Positions 1 to 6,020 of a stretch of 13,831 nucleotides of DNA are shown here, one piece after another. Within the stretch, counting starts at the first letter, position 1, and each line of letters opens with the position of its first letter. The notes beneath the pieces were generated by a model that had not been told where the DNA came from, did not search any database, and saw only the letters and a program-made list of their open reading frames with translations. The stretch comes from Hyphomicrobiales bacterium (GTDB lineage: Bacteria; Pseudomonadota; Alphaproteobacteria; Rhizobiales; Xanthobacteraceae): positions 1 through 13,831 of the forward strand of contig JAPLPC010000213.1 of NCBI GenBank assembly GCA_026400425.1, read 5' to 3'. A program made the translations under genes and the position numbers.

Positions 1-658
1 CGACTTTTTTCGGGTCCATTTCACCAGCTTCGATCATGCCGTTACGGCCGCGATCCATATTCGAGCCGAGATCGATGAGACTCTGCTGAATCATGGAAAC
101 GTTGTTGCCGAAGGTCGCTCCCTCGCGCAGCTGGAAGAATTCGCGCGGATCGACGCCGTTCTTGACGAAGAATGCATAAGGGATGAGCCAGCCGGACGTA
201 TTGCCCTGATCGCTCAGGGACAACTTCATGCCCTTCGCATCCTTCGGAAAATCCTTGATGGGCAAACCGGGGCGCCCCTCGATAATCGCGTGATAGGACG
301 GCTTGCCATTGTATTTCGCCGTTGCGATGACCTCGGTGCCGGCATGCTTGTTGGCAAGCACATAGCCCCACGGCCCCAGCCAGCCCACATCCAAATGGCC
401 GTTACTCATCGCGACGGAGATAGCGGCCCAGCTCTCAGGGCTGACCAGTTCGTAAGTGGCCCCGAGTTGCTCCGCAAGATAGCGAAACATCGGCTCGAAT
501 TCCTTGATGGTGGTTGCCGGAGTCGGCCGCACCGGAGCAATTGCGAAACGAAGATGAAGCTTGCCATCGCGCATCGCCTGCCCTTGCGCGGCATTGGCGA
601 TGAACGGCAGCGAAAGCGCGGAAGCGGCGACCGCCCCAAAGCGACGACGTGTAATCAT
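1..658 (-). CDS. ptxB: PhnD/PtxB-type phosphite/phosphonate ABC transporter substrate-binding protein (partial, 3' end off window)
   Basis: This is the periplasmic binding component of an ABC importer for phosphite or phosphonate. It starts at ATG 658-656, with GAGAGG about 8 bases upstream, and runs off the left edge after about 219 codons; the family is usually around 300 residues. The N-terminus MITRRRFGAVAASALSLPF has a twin-arginine motif, a hydrophobic stretch and a plausible AxA cleavage site (ANA) near residue 24, so Tat export is likely. The mature part shows PhnD-family features: a phosphate-like ligand fold with EFEPMFRYLAEQLGATYEL, then LDVGWLGPWGYVLA, then SDQGNTSGWLIPYAF. The name ptxB, rather than phnD, is inferred from the divergent ptxD-like gene; the fold alone does not separate phosphite from phosphonate ligands. 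The ATP-binding and permease genes probably follow off the window. Confidence 0.8.
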   Translation of the reverse strand, partial: MITRRRFGAVAASALSLPFIANAAQGQAMRDGKLHLRFAIAPVRPTPATTIKEFEPMFRYLAEQLGATYELVSPESWAAISVAMSNGHLDVGWLGPWGYVLANKHAGTEVIATAKYNGKPSYHAIIEGRPGLPIKDFPKDAKGMKLSLSDQGNTSGWLIPYAFFVKNGVDPREFFQLREGATFGNNVSMIQQSLIDLGSNMDRGRNGMIEAGEMDPKKV

Positions 659-762
659 GACGACCTCTCGAATTTGCATCGCGTGCGTGAGAGCGAGCCG
701 ACCCAAGCCATTCGCGCAGTGCTGGACCGGGCGGCGCGCCTTGGCTATGAACATTACGAATT

Positions 763-776
763 CTTATGAAAATAAG
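763..776. repeat. Inverted repeat CTTAT-gaaa-ATAAG, candidate regulator site
   Basis: A perfect 5-bp inverted repeat with a 4-base spacer, containing ATGAAAA. It lies about 105 bases upstream of the minus-strand binding-protein start. It shares the ATGAAA core with the other two repeats in this control region. Its role as a LysR site is inferred. Confidence 0.4.
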
Positions 777-784
777 ATGACAAT

Positions 785-806
785 AATTTTTAGTTTCATG
801 AAAATT
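785..806. repeat. Nested palindrome around TTTCATGAAA, candidate regulator site
   Basis: TTTCATGAAA (794-803) is a perfect 10-bp palindrome. It lies inside outer arms AATTTT (785-790) and AAAATT (801-806). It lies about 31 bases from the CTTAT/ATAAG repeat (centre to centre about 29), close to three helical turns, and shares its ATGAAA core. Confidence 0.45.
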
Positions 807-891
807 CAAGCAAAAGGTCCTATCCGCACAATTTATAACGTAGAATCAATGTACTAGTTTGATTATCAGAAATGCCCCGATCGTATCCGAT

Positions 892-914
892 CAATGAAAT
901 TTGGCTTTTCATTG
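892..914. promoter_or_regulatory. Perfect 8-bp inverted repeat over the -35 region of the LysR gene
   Basis: CAATGAAA (892-899) and TTTCATTG (907-914) form a perfect 8-bp inverted repeat separated by 7 bases. The spacer contains the TTGGCT proposed as the -35 box, and the repeat ends 62 bases before the LysR start. LysR regulators commonly bind dyads of this size and often repress their own promoter, so this is the best operator candidate here. Confidence 0.55.
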
Positions 915-976
915 CAGTTTCTTATATATCTCCTCTAAGCGCCGCCAAAAAACGTTAAGGCGGCAGGATCGAAGCG

Positions 977-1846
977 ATGTTGAATCTGGCCCAAGTTCAG
1001 ACCTTTCTCGCCGTTGTCGACGAAGGCGGCATTCAGGCGGCTGCCCAGCAGCTCAATTGCTCGCAGCCTGCCGTTTCTCAACAATTGAAAAAGCTTGAGG
1101 AGTTTTTTGGCGTCCTTCTGGTGGTACGAAATCGCAGTCGGGCGATACCGACTCGCGACGGTGAACTATTCCTGCCCAAAGCTCGTTCGTTAATCGCCGC
1201 AGCCGAGCGCGCACGCGGGGTGATCGTAAACCGCCGCCTCGTCATTCATGCCAGCGGCAATGCCGGCACATTCCTCGCTCCCAAACTCATCGCAACATTC
1301 GAGCGTGAGATAAATCGGCCTGAAGGTGCAGAACTCATCATAGGAACAAACCGCGAGGCCGTGGACGCTCTTCTCGCCGGCGAAGCAGACGTGATCCTGA
1401 CCGAGTGGAATGAGGATCACCCGCTTATCGAATGGCAAAAATGGCGCCGCGAAAAATTGGTGGTGATAGTTTCGCCGGATTATCCGCTCGCAACCCATCG
1501 CCGCGTTTCTCCGGAAGCACTTCTCGATTACCCCATGATCGGAGGAGAACCCGGCACCGGCACGGGACGCGCGCTCGCCAGCGTATTGGGCGCTGACGCC
1601 AGCAAACTCAAAATTGCCCGCCAACTCGGCAGCACCACAGCCGTCAAGGAAGCCGTGAAAGCCAATCTCGGGCTGTCCATCGTGTTTGCTTATACCGTGA
1701 CGGAAGAAGTCAAGGCCGGAACGCTTGTGGCGCTGGAACTGGAAGAGGCAGACATTTTCAAGACGCTGTTTGTGGGCATCGCACACGAAAGCCCCGGCAC
1801 ATCGATGGCACGACGCTTCGCTGCCATCTGCACCTCTTTCATTTAA
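977..1846 (+). CDS. ptxE: LysR-family transcriptional regulator (PtxE-like)
   Basis: A 289-residue LysR-type DNA-binding regulator of normal length. Residues 1-60 form the winged helix-turn-helix (LAQVQTFLAVVDEGGIQAAA, then CSQPAVSQQLKKLEEFFG), followed by the linker helix and an effector-binding domain from about residue 90. ATG 977 is preceded by AGGA at a workable distance, and the HTH starts immediately after it. It is divergent from the phosphite/phosphonate binding protein and is followed 41 bases later by the ptxD-like gene on the same strand, so it is probably co-transcribed with ptxD and controls both sides. In Pseudomonas stutzeri the LysR gene ptxE follows ptxD; here it precedes it. 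Family membership is clear; the ptxE assignment rests on context and the ligand is unknown. Confidence 0.8.
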   Translation: MLNLAQVQTFLAVVDEGGIQAAAQQLNCSQPAVSQQLKKLEEFFGVLLVVRNRSRAIPTRDGELFLPKARSLIAAAERARGVIVNRRLVIHASGNAGTFLAPKLIATFEREINRPEGAELIIGTNREAVDALLAGEADVILTEWNEDHPLIEWQKWRREKLVVIVSPDYPLATHRRVSPEALLDYPMIGGEPGTGTGRALASVLGADASKLKIARQLGSTTAVKEAVKANLGLSIVFAYTVTEEVKAGTLVALELEEADIFKTLFVGIAHESPGTSMARRFAAICTSFI

Positions 1847-1887
1847 TTCAAAAACGTCTTCCTCCTTAGCGCTCCAGGAACATCATC

Positions 1888-2816
1888 ATGACCCGCAAGA
1901 CCCTTGTCACCAACTGGGCTTAACGCGTGAACCATGGCCGCAGGCAGAGATTATCCGCCGCGCCGCAGATGCCGACGCGATCATGACCTTCATGACAGAC
2001 ACCATCGATAACGCCTTCCTTGATGCTTGCCCCAATCTCAAGGTGGTGGCGTGCGCACTCAAAGGAGCGGACAATTTCGATATCGAGGCCTGCAAGGCTC
2101 GGGGCGTCGAGGTCGCTGTCGTGCAAGACTTGCTGACCGCTCCCACGGCCGAGCTTGCCATCGGCCTCATGATCACACTTGCCCGCAAGATTCTTTCAGG
2201 GGACCGGGTCATCCGCGAAAAGCCATTCGCCGGCTGGCGACCGATACTCTACGGACTGGGTCTTGACGGCTCTAATGTCGGAATCGTCGGCATGGGGGCA
2301 GTGGGCCAGGCTGTCGCTCACCGCCTGTGGCCGTTCCGCTGCCGCATGTCCTATACCGACCAAACTCCTCTCTCGCCCACCAATGAAGATCGGCTGGGGC
2401 TGATACGGCGAAACTTATCGGATATTCTTGCCAACAGCGACTATCTGGTGCTCACACTGCCGCTCACGGCTTCGTCTCAACATCTGATCAATGCCGCCAG
2501 TTTGTCCGCCTTGAAACCGGGAGCGCTTCTCATCAATCCGGCTCGCGGCTCGTTAGTCGATGAAGCAGCCGTAGCCGACGCGCTGGAACAAGGCACGCTC
2601 GGCGGCTACGCCGCAGACGTGTTTGAAACCGAAGACTGGGCCCGGCCCGATCGGCCATCCGGTATCGAACCGCGCCTGCTTTCGCACCAAAACACTGTCT
2701 TTACACCTCATATCGGTTCGGCAGTCGACAATGTACGACGCGACATCGCTCTGGATGCCGCTCGCGATATTCTGCGTCACTTGGATGGCCTACCTATGAG
2801 AGGACGGCTCTTCTAG
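1888..2816 (+). pseudogene. ptxD: NAD-dependent phosphite dehydrogenase, frameshifted by a small 5' deletion
   Basis: Phosphite dehydrogenase oxidises phosphite to phosphate with reduction of NAD. The body closely resembles P. stutzeri PtxD as I recall it: CALKGADNFD with the substrate lysine (K76 equivalent, 2061-2063), DLLTAPTAELAIGL, the nucleotide-binding GMGAVG, NPARGS with the catalytic Arg (R237), DVFETEDWARPDRP with Glu (E266), and FTPHIGSA with His (H292). An acidic residue after the second strand (SYTD) fits NAD preference. The start is broken. ATG 1888, with AGGA upstream, reads MTRKTLVTNWA and hits TAA at 1921. The conserved frame resumes at about 1924 as LTREPWPQAEIIRRA. Compared with PtxD, about 17-18 codons are missing between the two, with a frame change. 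The first in-frame ATG is 1983, already inside the Rossmann-like substrate domain. Activity is therefore doubtful unless the gap is an assembly error. Confidence 0.85.
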
Positions 2817-2841
2817 CGATCACACTGATCGATATCGGCCT

Positions 2842-3126
2842 TCAACGCATAAGCTTGGCGGCCGAGACGACATTGAAGGCGGAGTCCATGGCATCGATGG
2901 AGCCGCCGTTCTCGCCGACGATGCCAAGCAGCATGAGCGTGTTTGCCGTCGACGATCCTGCGGCGATCACCACCTTCTGCTTCAGGTCGGACCTTGCGAT
3001 GTCGCTATACGAGGTCATCAAACTCTGAAAGTCATAAGCCGGACAGGTGACCGCAACGACCAAGTGCCGTAACGGCCGAGTAGACTTGAGTCGATGGTGG
3101 CTGCATCGGCGGGTGCATCGGCGGGT
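2842..3126 (-). pseudogene. 3' remnant of an unidentified gene, cut by the IS1111-type element
   Basis: The minus strand reads open from the edge of the insertion sequence to a stop at 2842. The last 60 or so residues (SLMTSYSDIARSDLKQKVV, AAGSSTANTLMLLGIVGENG, SAFNVVSAAKLMR) look like real protein, while the part nearest the element is less convincing. I do not recognise the family; a flavodoxin-like reductase C-terminus is possible but not supported by a clear motif. It is convergent with the ptxD-like gene, 25 bases apart. The 5' part of the gene is missing. Confidence 0.4.
3103..3126. repeat. Tandem 12-bp repeat abutting the left end of IS1111 element 1
   Basis: GCATCGGCGGGT occurs twice in direct tandem (3103-3114, 3115-3126). 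It ends exactly at the inferred left boundary of the insertion sequence. It may be part of the target or the disrupted gene. Confidence 0.6.
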
Positions 3127-3133
3127 GATGGTG

Positions 3134-3147
3134 TGGATGGCGTCCGC
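3134..3147. repeat. Left subterminal inverted repeat of IS1111 element 1
   Basis: TGGATGGCGTCCGC is the exact reverse complement of 4506-4519. It resembles the equivalent repeat of the second element (10760-10773). Confidence 0.85.
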
Positions 3148-3209
3148 AACCGGCATCTGATGTGCCAAAGTGAGTCGTTGTCAGATTCACTCAAAGGGAG
3201 CCATCCACG

Positions 3210-4235
3210 ATGCCCGTTATGACAGTCGGTCTTGATCTTGCAAAACACGTTTTCCAGATTCATGCGATCGACGAAACTGGTGGAGTCGTCGCCCGTAAAA
3301 AGCTTCGCCGCTCGGAAGTGCTCGAATTCTTCCAGGCGCTGTCACCCTGCTTGATCGGCATGGTGGCCTGCGGTAGCGCTCATCATTGGGGCCGGGAGCT
3401 GACCGCGCTCGGCCACGACGTTCGGCTGATGCCGGCGGCCTACGTCAAGCCTTACATCAAACGAGGCAAGAACGACGCGGTCGACGCGGAGGCAATCTGC
3501 GAGGCGGTCACCCGACCGACGATGCGATTTGTCGAGATCAAGAGCGCTGAGCAGCAATCTGGCTTGATGCTGCACCGGACACGCGAGCTGCTGGTCCGGC
3601 AAAGGACCGCATTGATCAACTCGCTTCGCGGCCAGCTTGGCGAATTTGGATTGATCGCGCCGAAGGGCGTCTGGAGCATCCCCGACTTGCATGCGCTCGC
3701 CAAAAACGCGACCTCTGCCATCCTACCCGACGCGGTTCGCGGATGCGTCGAGCTGATCATGGGCCAGATCGACGATCTGCAGACGCGCATCCGGACCATC
3801 GAGAAGGCTATCCGCGTTCAAGTTCGCGCCAGCGAGGTTAGCCAGCGGCTGAAGACAATACCCGGCATCGGAGTAATCACGGCTTCCGCTCTCACCGCCA
3901 CTATTGGCGACATCAAGGCCTTCAAGTCTGGGCGGCATCTAGCAGCTTGGATCGGTCTCGTGCCACGACAGTCCGGATCGGGCGGCAAGGTCCACATGGG
4001 CAGCATTTCGAAGAAAGGGGACGCCTATCTGCGCAAGCTACTCGTCCTCGGCGCCACCGCGGTGATCCGTTATTGTCGCAACAAGCCCGAGCTTGCCGGC
4101 TGGATTAACGCGCTGCTCCAGCGACGCCCCGCGCGTGTGGTGACGATCGCGGTGGCCAACAAGATGGCGCGGATTGCGTGGGCGATCATGAGCCGTGGCG
4201 AAACATTCCGCCAGGCGGCGTCTGCGATCGCCTGA
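3210..4235 (+). CDS. IS110-family DEDD transposase with a substituted catalytic Glu
   Basis: A 341-residue transposase/recombinase of the IS110 family, IS1111 group. The N-terminal RuvC-like domain shows GLDLAKHVFQIHAID (Asp9), then YVKPYIKRGKNDAVDAEAI (Asp89, Asp92). The expected GMEACG has become GMVACG: Val52, codon GTG at 3363-3365, one base from GAG, so the Glu of the DEDD tetrad is missing. The C-terminal Transposase_20 domain is present from about residue 210 (IPGIGVITASALTATIGDI, then QSGSGGKVHMGSISKKG with the likely nucleophilic Ser before GGK). The start ATG 3210 has AAAGGGAG about 9 bases upstream. Family members use an element-encoded RNA to choose targets. With the acidic residue lost, this copy is probably inactive by itself. 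Confidence 0.92.
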   Translation: MPVMTVGLDLAKHVFQIHAIDETGGVVARKKLRRSEVLEFFQALSPCLIGMVACGSAHHWGRELTALGHDVRLMPAAYVKPYIKRGKNDAVDAEAICEAVTRPTMRFVEIKSAEQQSGLMLHRTRELLVRQRTALINSLRGQLGEFGLIAPKGVWSIPDLHALAKNATSAILPDAVRGCVELIMGQIDDLQTRIRTIEKAIRVQVRASEVSQRLKTIPGIGVITASALTATIGDIKAFKSGRHLAAWIGLVPRQSGSGGKVHMGSISKKGDAYLRKLLVLGATAVIRYCRNKPELAGWINALLQRRPARVVTIAVANKMARIAWAIMSRGETFRQAASAIA

Positions 4236-4324
4236 GCTGAGATCGCGCCGACAAGGAAAGTAAGTTAGCTGCCGGAGTGGGACTATCGAATTGGTGAGAG
4301 CGACGACGACGTAATGGCAACCGG

Positions 4325-4490
4325 TCGAGACCGGGGATCAGGAAAACCCGAACCTGTGCATGCGCATCAAGCGCGACACGAGTGGCTGGGACCAGATCCG
4401 CGGACTACCATTAGGGCCCGCGGACAGGAATCCGCTTCGATGAGGCCGGATCGATGACCGCACCCCGACCAAACGTTGCTGAGACATCGA
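4325..4490 (+). ncRNA. Candidate seekRNA (bridge-type guide RNA) of IS1111 element 1
   Basis: The non-coding right side of IS1111-group elements is known to encode a guide RNA. This segment aligns block by block with the same region of the second element: ATCAGGA-A-ACCCG, TGCGCATCA then GCGCG, a 12-base variable window (about 4376-4387), a long core at 4388-4423 (GGGACCAGATCCGCGGACT ... AGGGCCCGCGG), a second variable window, and AGGCCGGA ... GCACC. The core can fold through CCGCGG/CCGCGG. A hairpin CCGGTC-GA-GACCGG lies just upstream (near 4320-4333). Exact RNA ends are unknown. Confidence 0.65.
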
Positions 4491-4505
4491 AAAAGTTCTT
4501 GCCAA

Positions 4506-4519
4506 GCGGACGCCATCCA
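4506..4519. repeat. Right subterminal inverted repeat of IS1111 element 1
   Basis: GCGGACGCCATCCA, the exact reverse complement of 3134-3147. It marks the right end of the element within about 3 bases. Confidence 0.85.
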
Positions 4520-4538
4520 TCGATGCACAGGTGTGATC

Positions 4539-4596
4539 TCTGCGATCTTCTGCATTTTCTGCAATGTAAGGCAGAATTTTACCGAAATTTGCAGAA
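4539..4596. promoter_or_regulatory. Cluster of TCTGC/GCAGA repeats upstream of the small plasmid-type gene
   Basis: TCTGC occurs at 4539, 4549 and 4558 as direct repeats 9-10 bases apart; the last two are the full TTCTGCA (4548-4554, 4557-4563). The reverse form follows at GCAGAA (4571-4576) and TGCAGAA (4590-4596). Spacing near one helical turn puts them on one face of the DNA, as in an operator or iteron-like protein-binding site. The cluster ends 44 bases before the GTG start at 4641. Confidence 0.5.
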
Positions 4597-4640
4597 CGGC
4601 CATGAGCTCCTATCTCTCAGAGATACTGTGAGGGATCGAC

Positions 4641-5165
4641 GTGGTTGGAAACAAAGAACTGGAGGCCGGGCTTAAGGCCATGGCGGAGGACTTCCATCTG
4701 CCTGGTGGAGGACGCAAGAAGCTCGCGCGGCTTGTCGTCGGACACCTGTGGTGGTTCGATGCTGCCGAACAGCGGGGCATGAGTTGGCAAGACATGATCC
4801 GGGCGATGACTGCCGCCGGTGTGAACGGCAGAGGCAACAAGCCCATCACCGTTGGGACACTATCCTCAACGGTCTGGCGAGTACGGACGAAGGGAGAGGC
4901 GAGCGGTGCCCGCGAACAAGAACGGCCTGGACCAACGCCCACCCTACCGAGCGGGCAAACTCGGAAAAGCACAAAAAACTGCGGCACCGGCCAGCCGCGG
5001 CAACGCATACGAAAGGCCCCCCCGGAGAATAGTGATGATGACGAGCTCAGTCGACCTGCACCGAAGTGGGCGGTAGACAGAGAACGGTCCGGTCGGGCCA
5101 ACAAGCATGTGCGGGCCTTTATGGACAGAGCCCGAGCCGTGCGCCGCCGATCAGAGGACGACTAG
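4641..5165 (+). CDS. Small unknown protein of plasmid/integrative-element type, HTH-like
   Basis: A 174-residue protein starting at GTG 4641, with GAGGG upstream; an in-frame TGA at 4629 rules out an earlier start. Residues about 25-75 (GGRKKLARLVVGHLWWFD, RGMSWQDMIRAMTAAGV, ITVGTLSSTVWRVR) resemble short helix-turn-helix-like segments (the pattern of a helix, G-M-T/S-W-x-D-I, then G-x-x-x-S-T) seen in recombinase and plasmid-mobilisation accessory proteins. The C-terminal half is low-complexity, polar and basic, and ends RARAVRRRSEDD, compatible with nucleic-acid binding. I do not recognise a named family and assign no function. It stands alone after an operator-like repeat cluster that may regulate it. 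Confidence 0.6.
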   Translation: MVGNKELEAGLKAMAEDFHLPGGGRKKLARLVVGHLWWFDAAEQRGMSWQDMIRAMTAAGVNGRGNKPITVGTLSSTVWRVRTKGEASGAREQERPGPTPTLPSGQTRKSTKNCGTGQPRQRIRKAPPENSDDDELSRPAPKWAVDRERSGRANKHVRAFMDRARAVRRRSEDD

Positions 5166-5580
5166 CAACGGCCGCACCTCGCCGAGGGCATGAGCCGGAC
5201 CGTCAGCGGCTTTCGGCCTTCCAAATCGGCTCAGCGGGTTCGGCCCAGACCGGGCGCTCCGCAGTTCCCGCTCGATCGGCTTGTCGGCGAACCGCTGCCT
5301 ACTCTTGCCGCGTTGTCGCTCAATCAGCTTAGGAAAGTCGACAACATCGATATCGAGGCGCATACCGAAATCCTTGGCGAGGATACTTTTCCGCGTGGGC
5401 AGGGACCTCGGGGGTCGGAACTACGAGTCGCGCCTGCCCCATCGGGGAAAAGCTTTTTTCCGCTCTTGACCCAGAAGGCGCACCCGCCGTATCCGGATGA
5501 GGGTCAGCCGGCGAGATAGACTCGGCGTTTGCCGTCCCTGCCGGTCACCCTGCTCACGATGTGTTCGGCGTCATCGCCTC
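5151..5580 (-). other. Gene-poor stretch, possibly a degenerate minus-strand gene cut by the IS3 element
   Basis: No convincing intact gene lies between the small gene and the IS3-family element. The minus strand shows pieces that could be protein in shifting frames. Next to the element it reads DDAEHIVSRVTGRDGKRRVY before a stop. Further on it reads MGQARLVVPTPEVPAHAEK, then after a frame change a 70-residue open stretch (MRLDIDVVDFPKLIERQRGK ...) ending at 5151, which overlaps the 3' end of the gene at 4641-5165 by 15 bases. This would fit a decayed mobilisation gene truncated by the insertion, but I cannot match it to a family. The alternative is plain non-coding, GC-rich sequence. Confidence 0.25.
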
Positions 5581-5626
5581 TGAGACCAAATGAGGGACTT
5601 CACGAAAGGAGGATTTCTGGTTCATC
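5581..5626. repeat. Left terminal inverted repeat of the IS3-family element
   Basis: TGAGACC...TTC..GAA.GGAGGAT..CTGG.TCATC pairs with 7010-7052 on the opposite strand, with a few mismatches and small gaps. Confidence 0.8.
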
Positions 5627-5645
5627 GTAGCCGTCAGGAGCGAAG

Positions 5646-6020
5646 ATGAAGCAGAAATCCGAACTGGGCAAAGCGCCCGCAGAACAAGTGCTAAAAGATA
5701 TCCGGCGGCAGACGCGTCGGCAGTATTCGGCGGAAGAGAAGATCCGTATCGTGCTGGAAGGACTGCGCGGCGAGGAGAACATCTCCGAGCTGTGCCGCCG
5801 CGAAGGCATTGCCGCCTCGATGTATTACGGTTGGTCGAAGGAGTTTCTGGAGGCCGGCAAACGCCGCCTGGCGGGTGACACGGCCCGTTCCGCCACGTCC
5901 GGTGAGGTGAAAGACCTTCGCCGCGAAGCCTCCGAATTGAAGGAGGTGGTGGCCGACCTGACCCTGGAGAACCGCCTGCTCAAAAAAAGCATGAACGGGG
6001 CTGGGGAAAACGAGGCATGA
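5646..6020 (+). CDS. IS3-family OrfA (HTH and leucine-zipper protein)
   Basis: A 124-residue OrfA, which binds the element ends and is the N-terminal part of the active OrfAB transposase. Residues 25-75 carry the helix-turn-helix (YSAEEKIRIVLEGLRGEENI, then LCRREGIAASMYYGWSKEFL). Residues 88-116 form a coiled coil (EVKDLRREASELKEVVADL, TLENRLLKKSM) typical of the multimerising zipper. ATG 5646 has GGAG at about 8 bases upstream. It overlaps orfB by four bases (ATGA). A run of seven A (5982-5988) about 30 bases before the stop is a plausible -1 slippage site; the -1 frame is open from there into OrfB. Confidence 0.92.
   Translation: MKQKSELGKAPAEQVLKDIRRQTRRQYSAEEKIRIVLEGLRGEENISELCRREGIAASMYYGWSKEFLEAGKRRLAGDTARSATSGEVKDLRREASELKEVVADLTLENRLLKKSMNGAGENEA
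5982..5988 (+). promoter_or_regulatory. Candidate -1 ribosomal frameshift site between orfA and orfB
   Basis: A run of seven A in the orfA frame CTC AAA AAA AGC. Slipping back one base leads into the orfB frame with no stop before ATG 6017. IS3-family elements generally make their OrfAB transposase this way. I did not find a clear downstream stimulatory stem. Confidence 0.55.

Larger units (their letters stand above)
659..976. promoter_or_regulatory. Divergent control region between ptxB-like and ptxE-like genes
   Basis: This 318-base intergenic stretch is markedly more AT-rich than the flanking genes and must hold both divergent promoters. A candidate promoter for the LysR gene is TTGGCT (901-906), a 16-18 base spacer, and TATATA/TATATC (923-930). 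The promoter for the minus-strand gene is not clear to me. Several inverted repeats listed separately share the core TTTCAT/ATGAAA and are candidate LysR sites. GATCG(4 nt)CGATC at 879-892 is a further small inverted repeat. Confidence 0.65.
3127..4522 (+). mobile_element. IS110-family, IS1111-group insertion sequence (element 1)
   Basis: The element is about 1.4 kb with one DEDD transposase. Perfect 14-bp inverted repeats TGGATGGCGTCCGC (3134-3147) and GCGGACGCCATCCA (4506-4519) flank it. By the IS1111-group rule of 7 bases outside the left and 3 bases outside the right subterminal repeat, the ends are near 3127 and 4522; these outer limits are inferred. The non-coding space is small on the left (62 bases) and large on the right (about 270 bases), as in the IS1111 group. 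No target duplication is expected or seen. Confidence 0.85.

Noticed and set aside
1725..1887. Upstream extension of the ptxD frame into the end of the LysR gene, giving a 363-codon reading.
   Set aside because: It overlaps the conserved LysR C-terminus in another frame and has no PtxD resemblance before about 1924; it is open only because the 5' deletion shifted the frame.
4539..4596. Repeat cluster as a CRISPR or replication origin.
   Set aside because: The units are only 5-7 bases, mixed in orientation and without spacers; no replication initiator gene lies nearby.
5190..5519. Plus-strand open frame in the gene-poor stretch before the IS3 element.
   Set aside because: Low-complexity Pro/Arg/Ser composition, no ribosome binding site or family resemblance.
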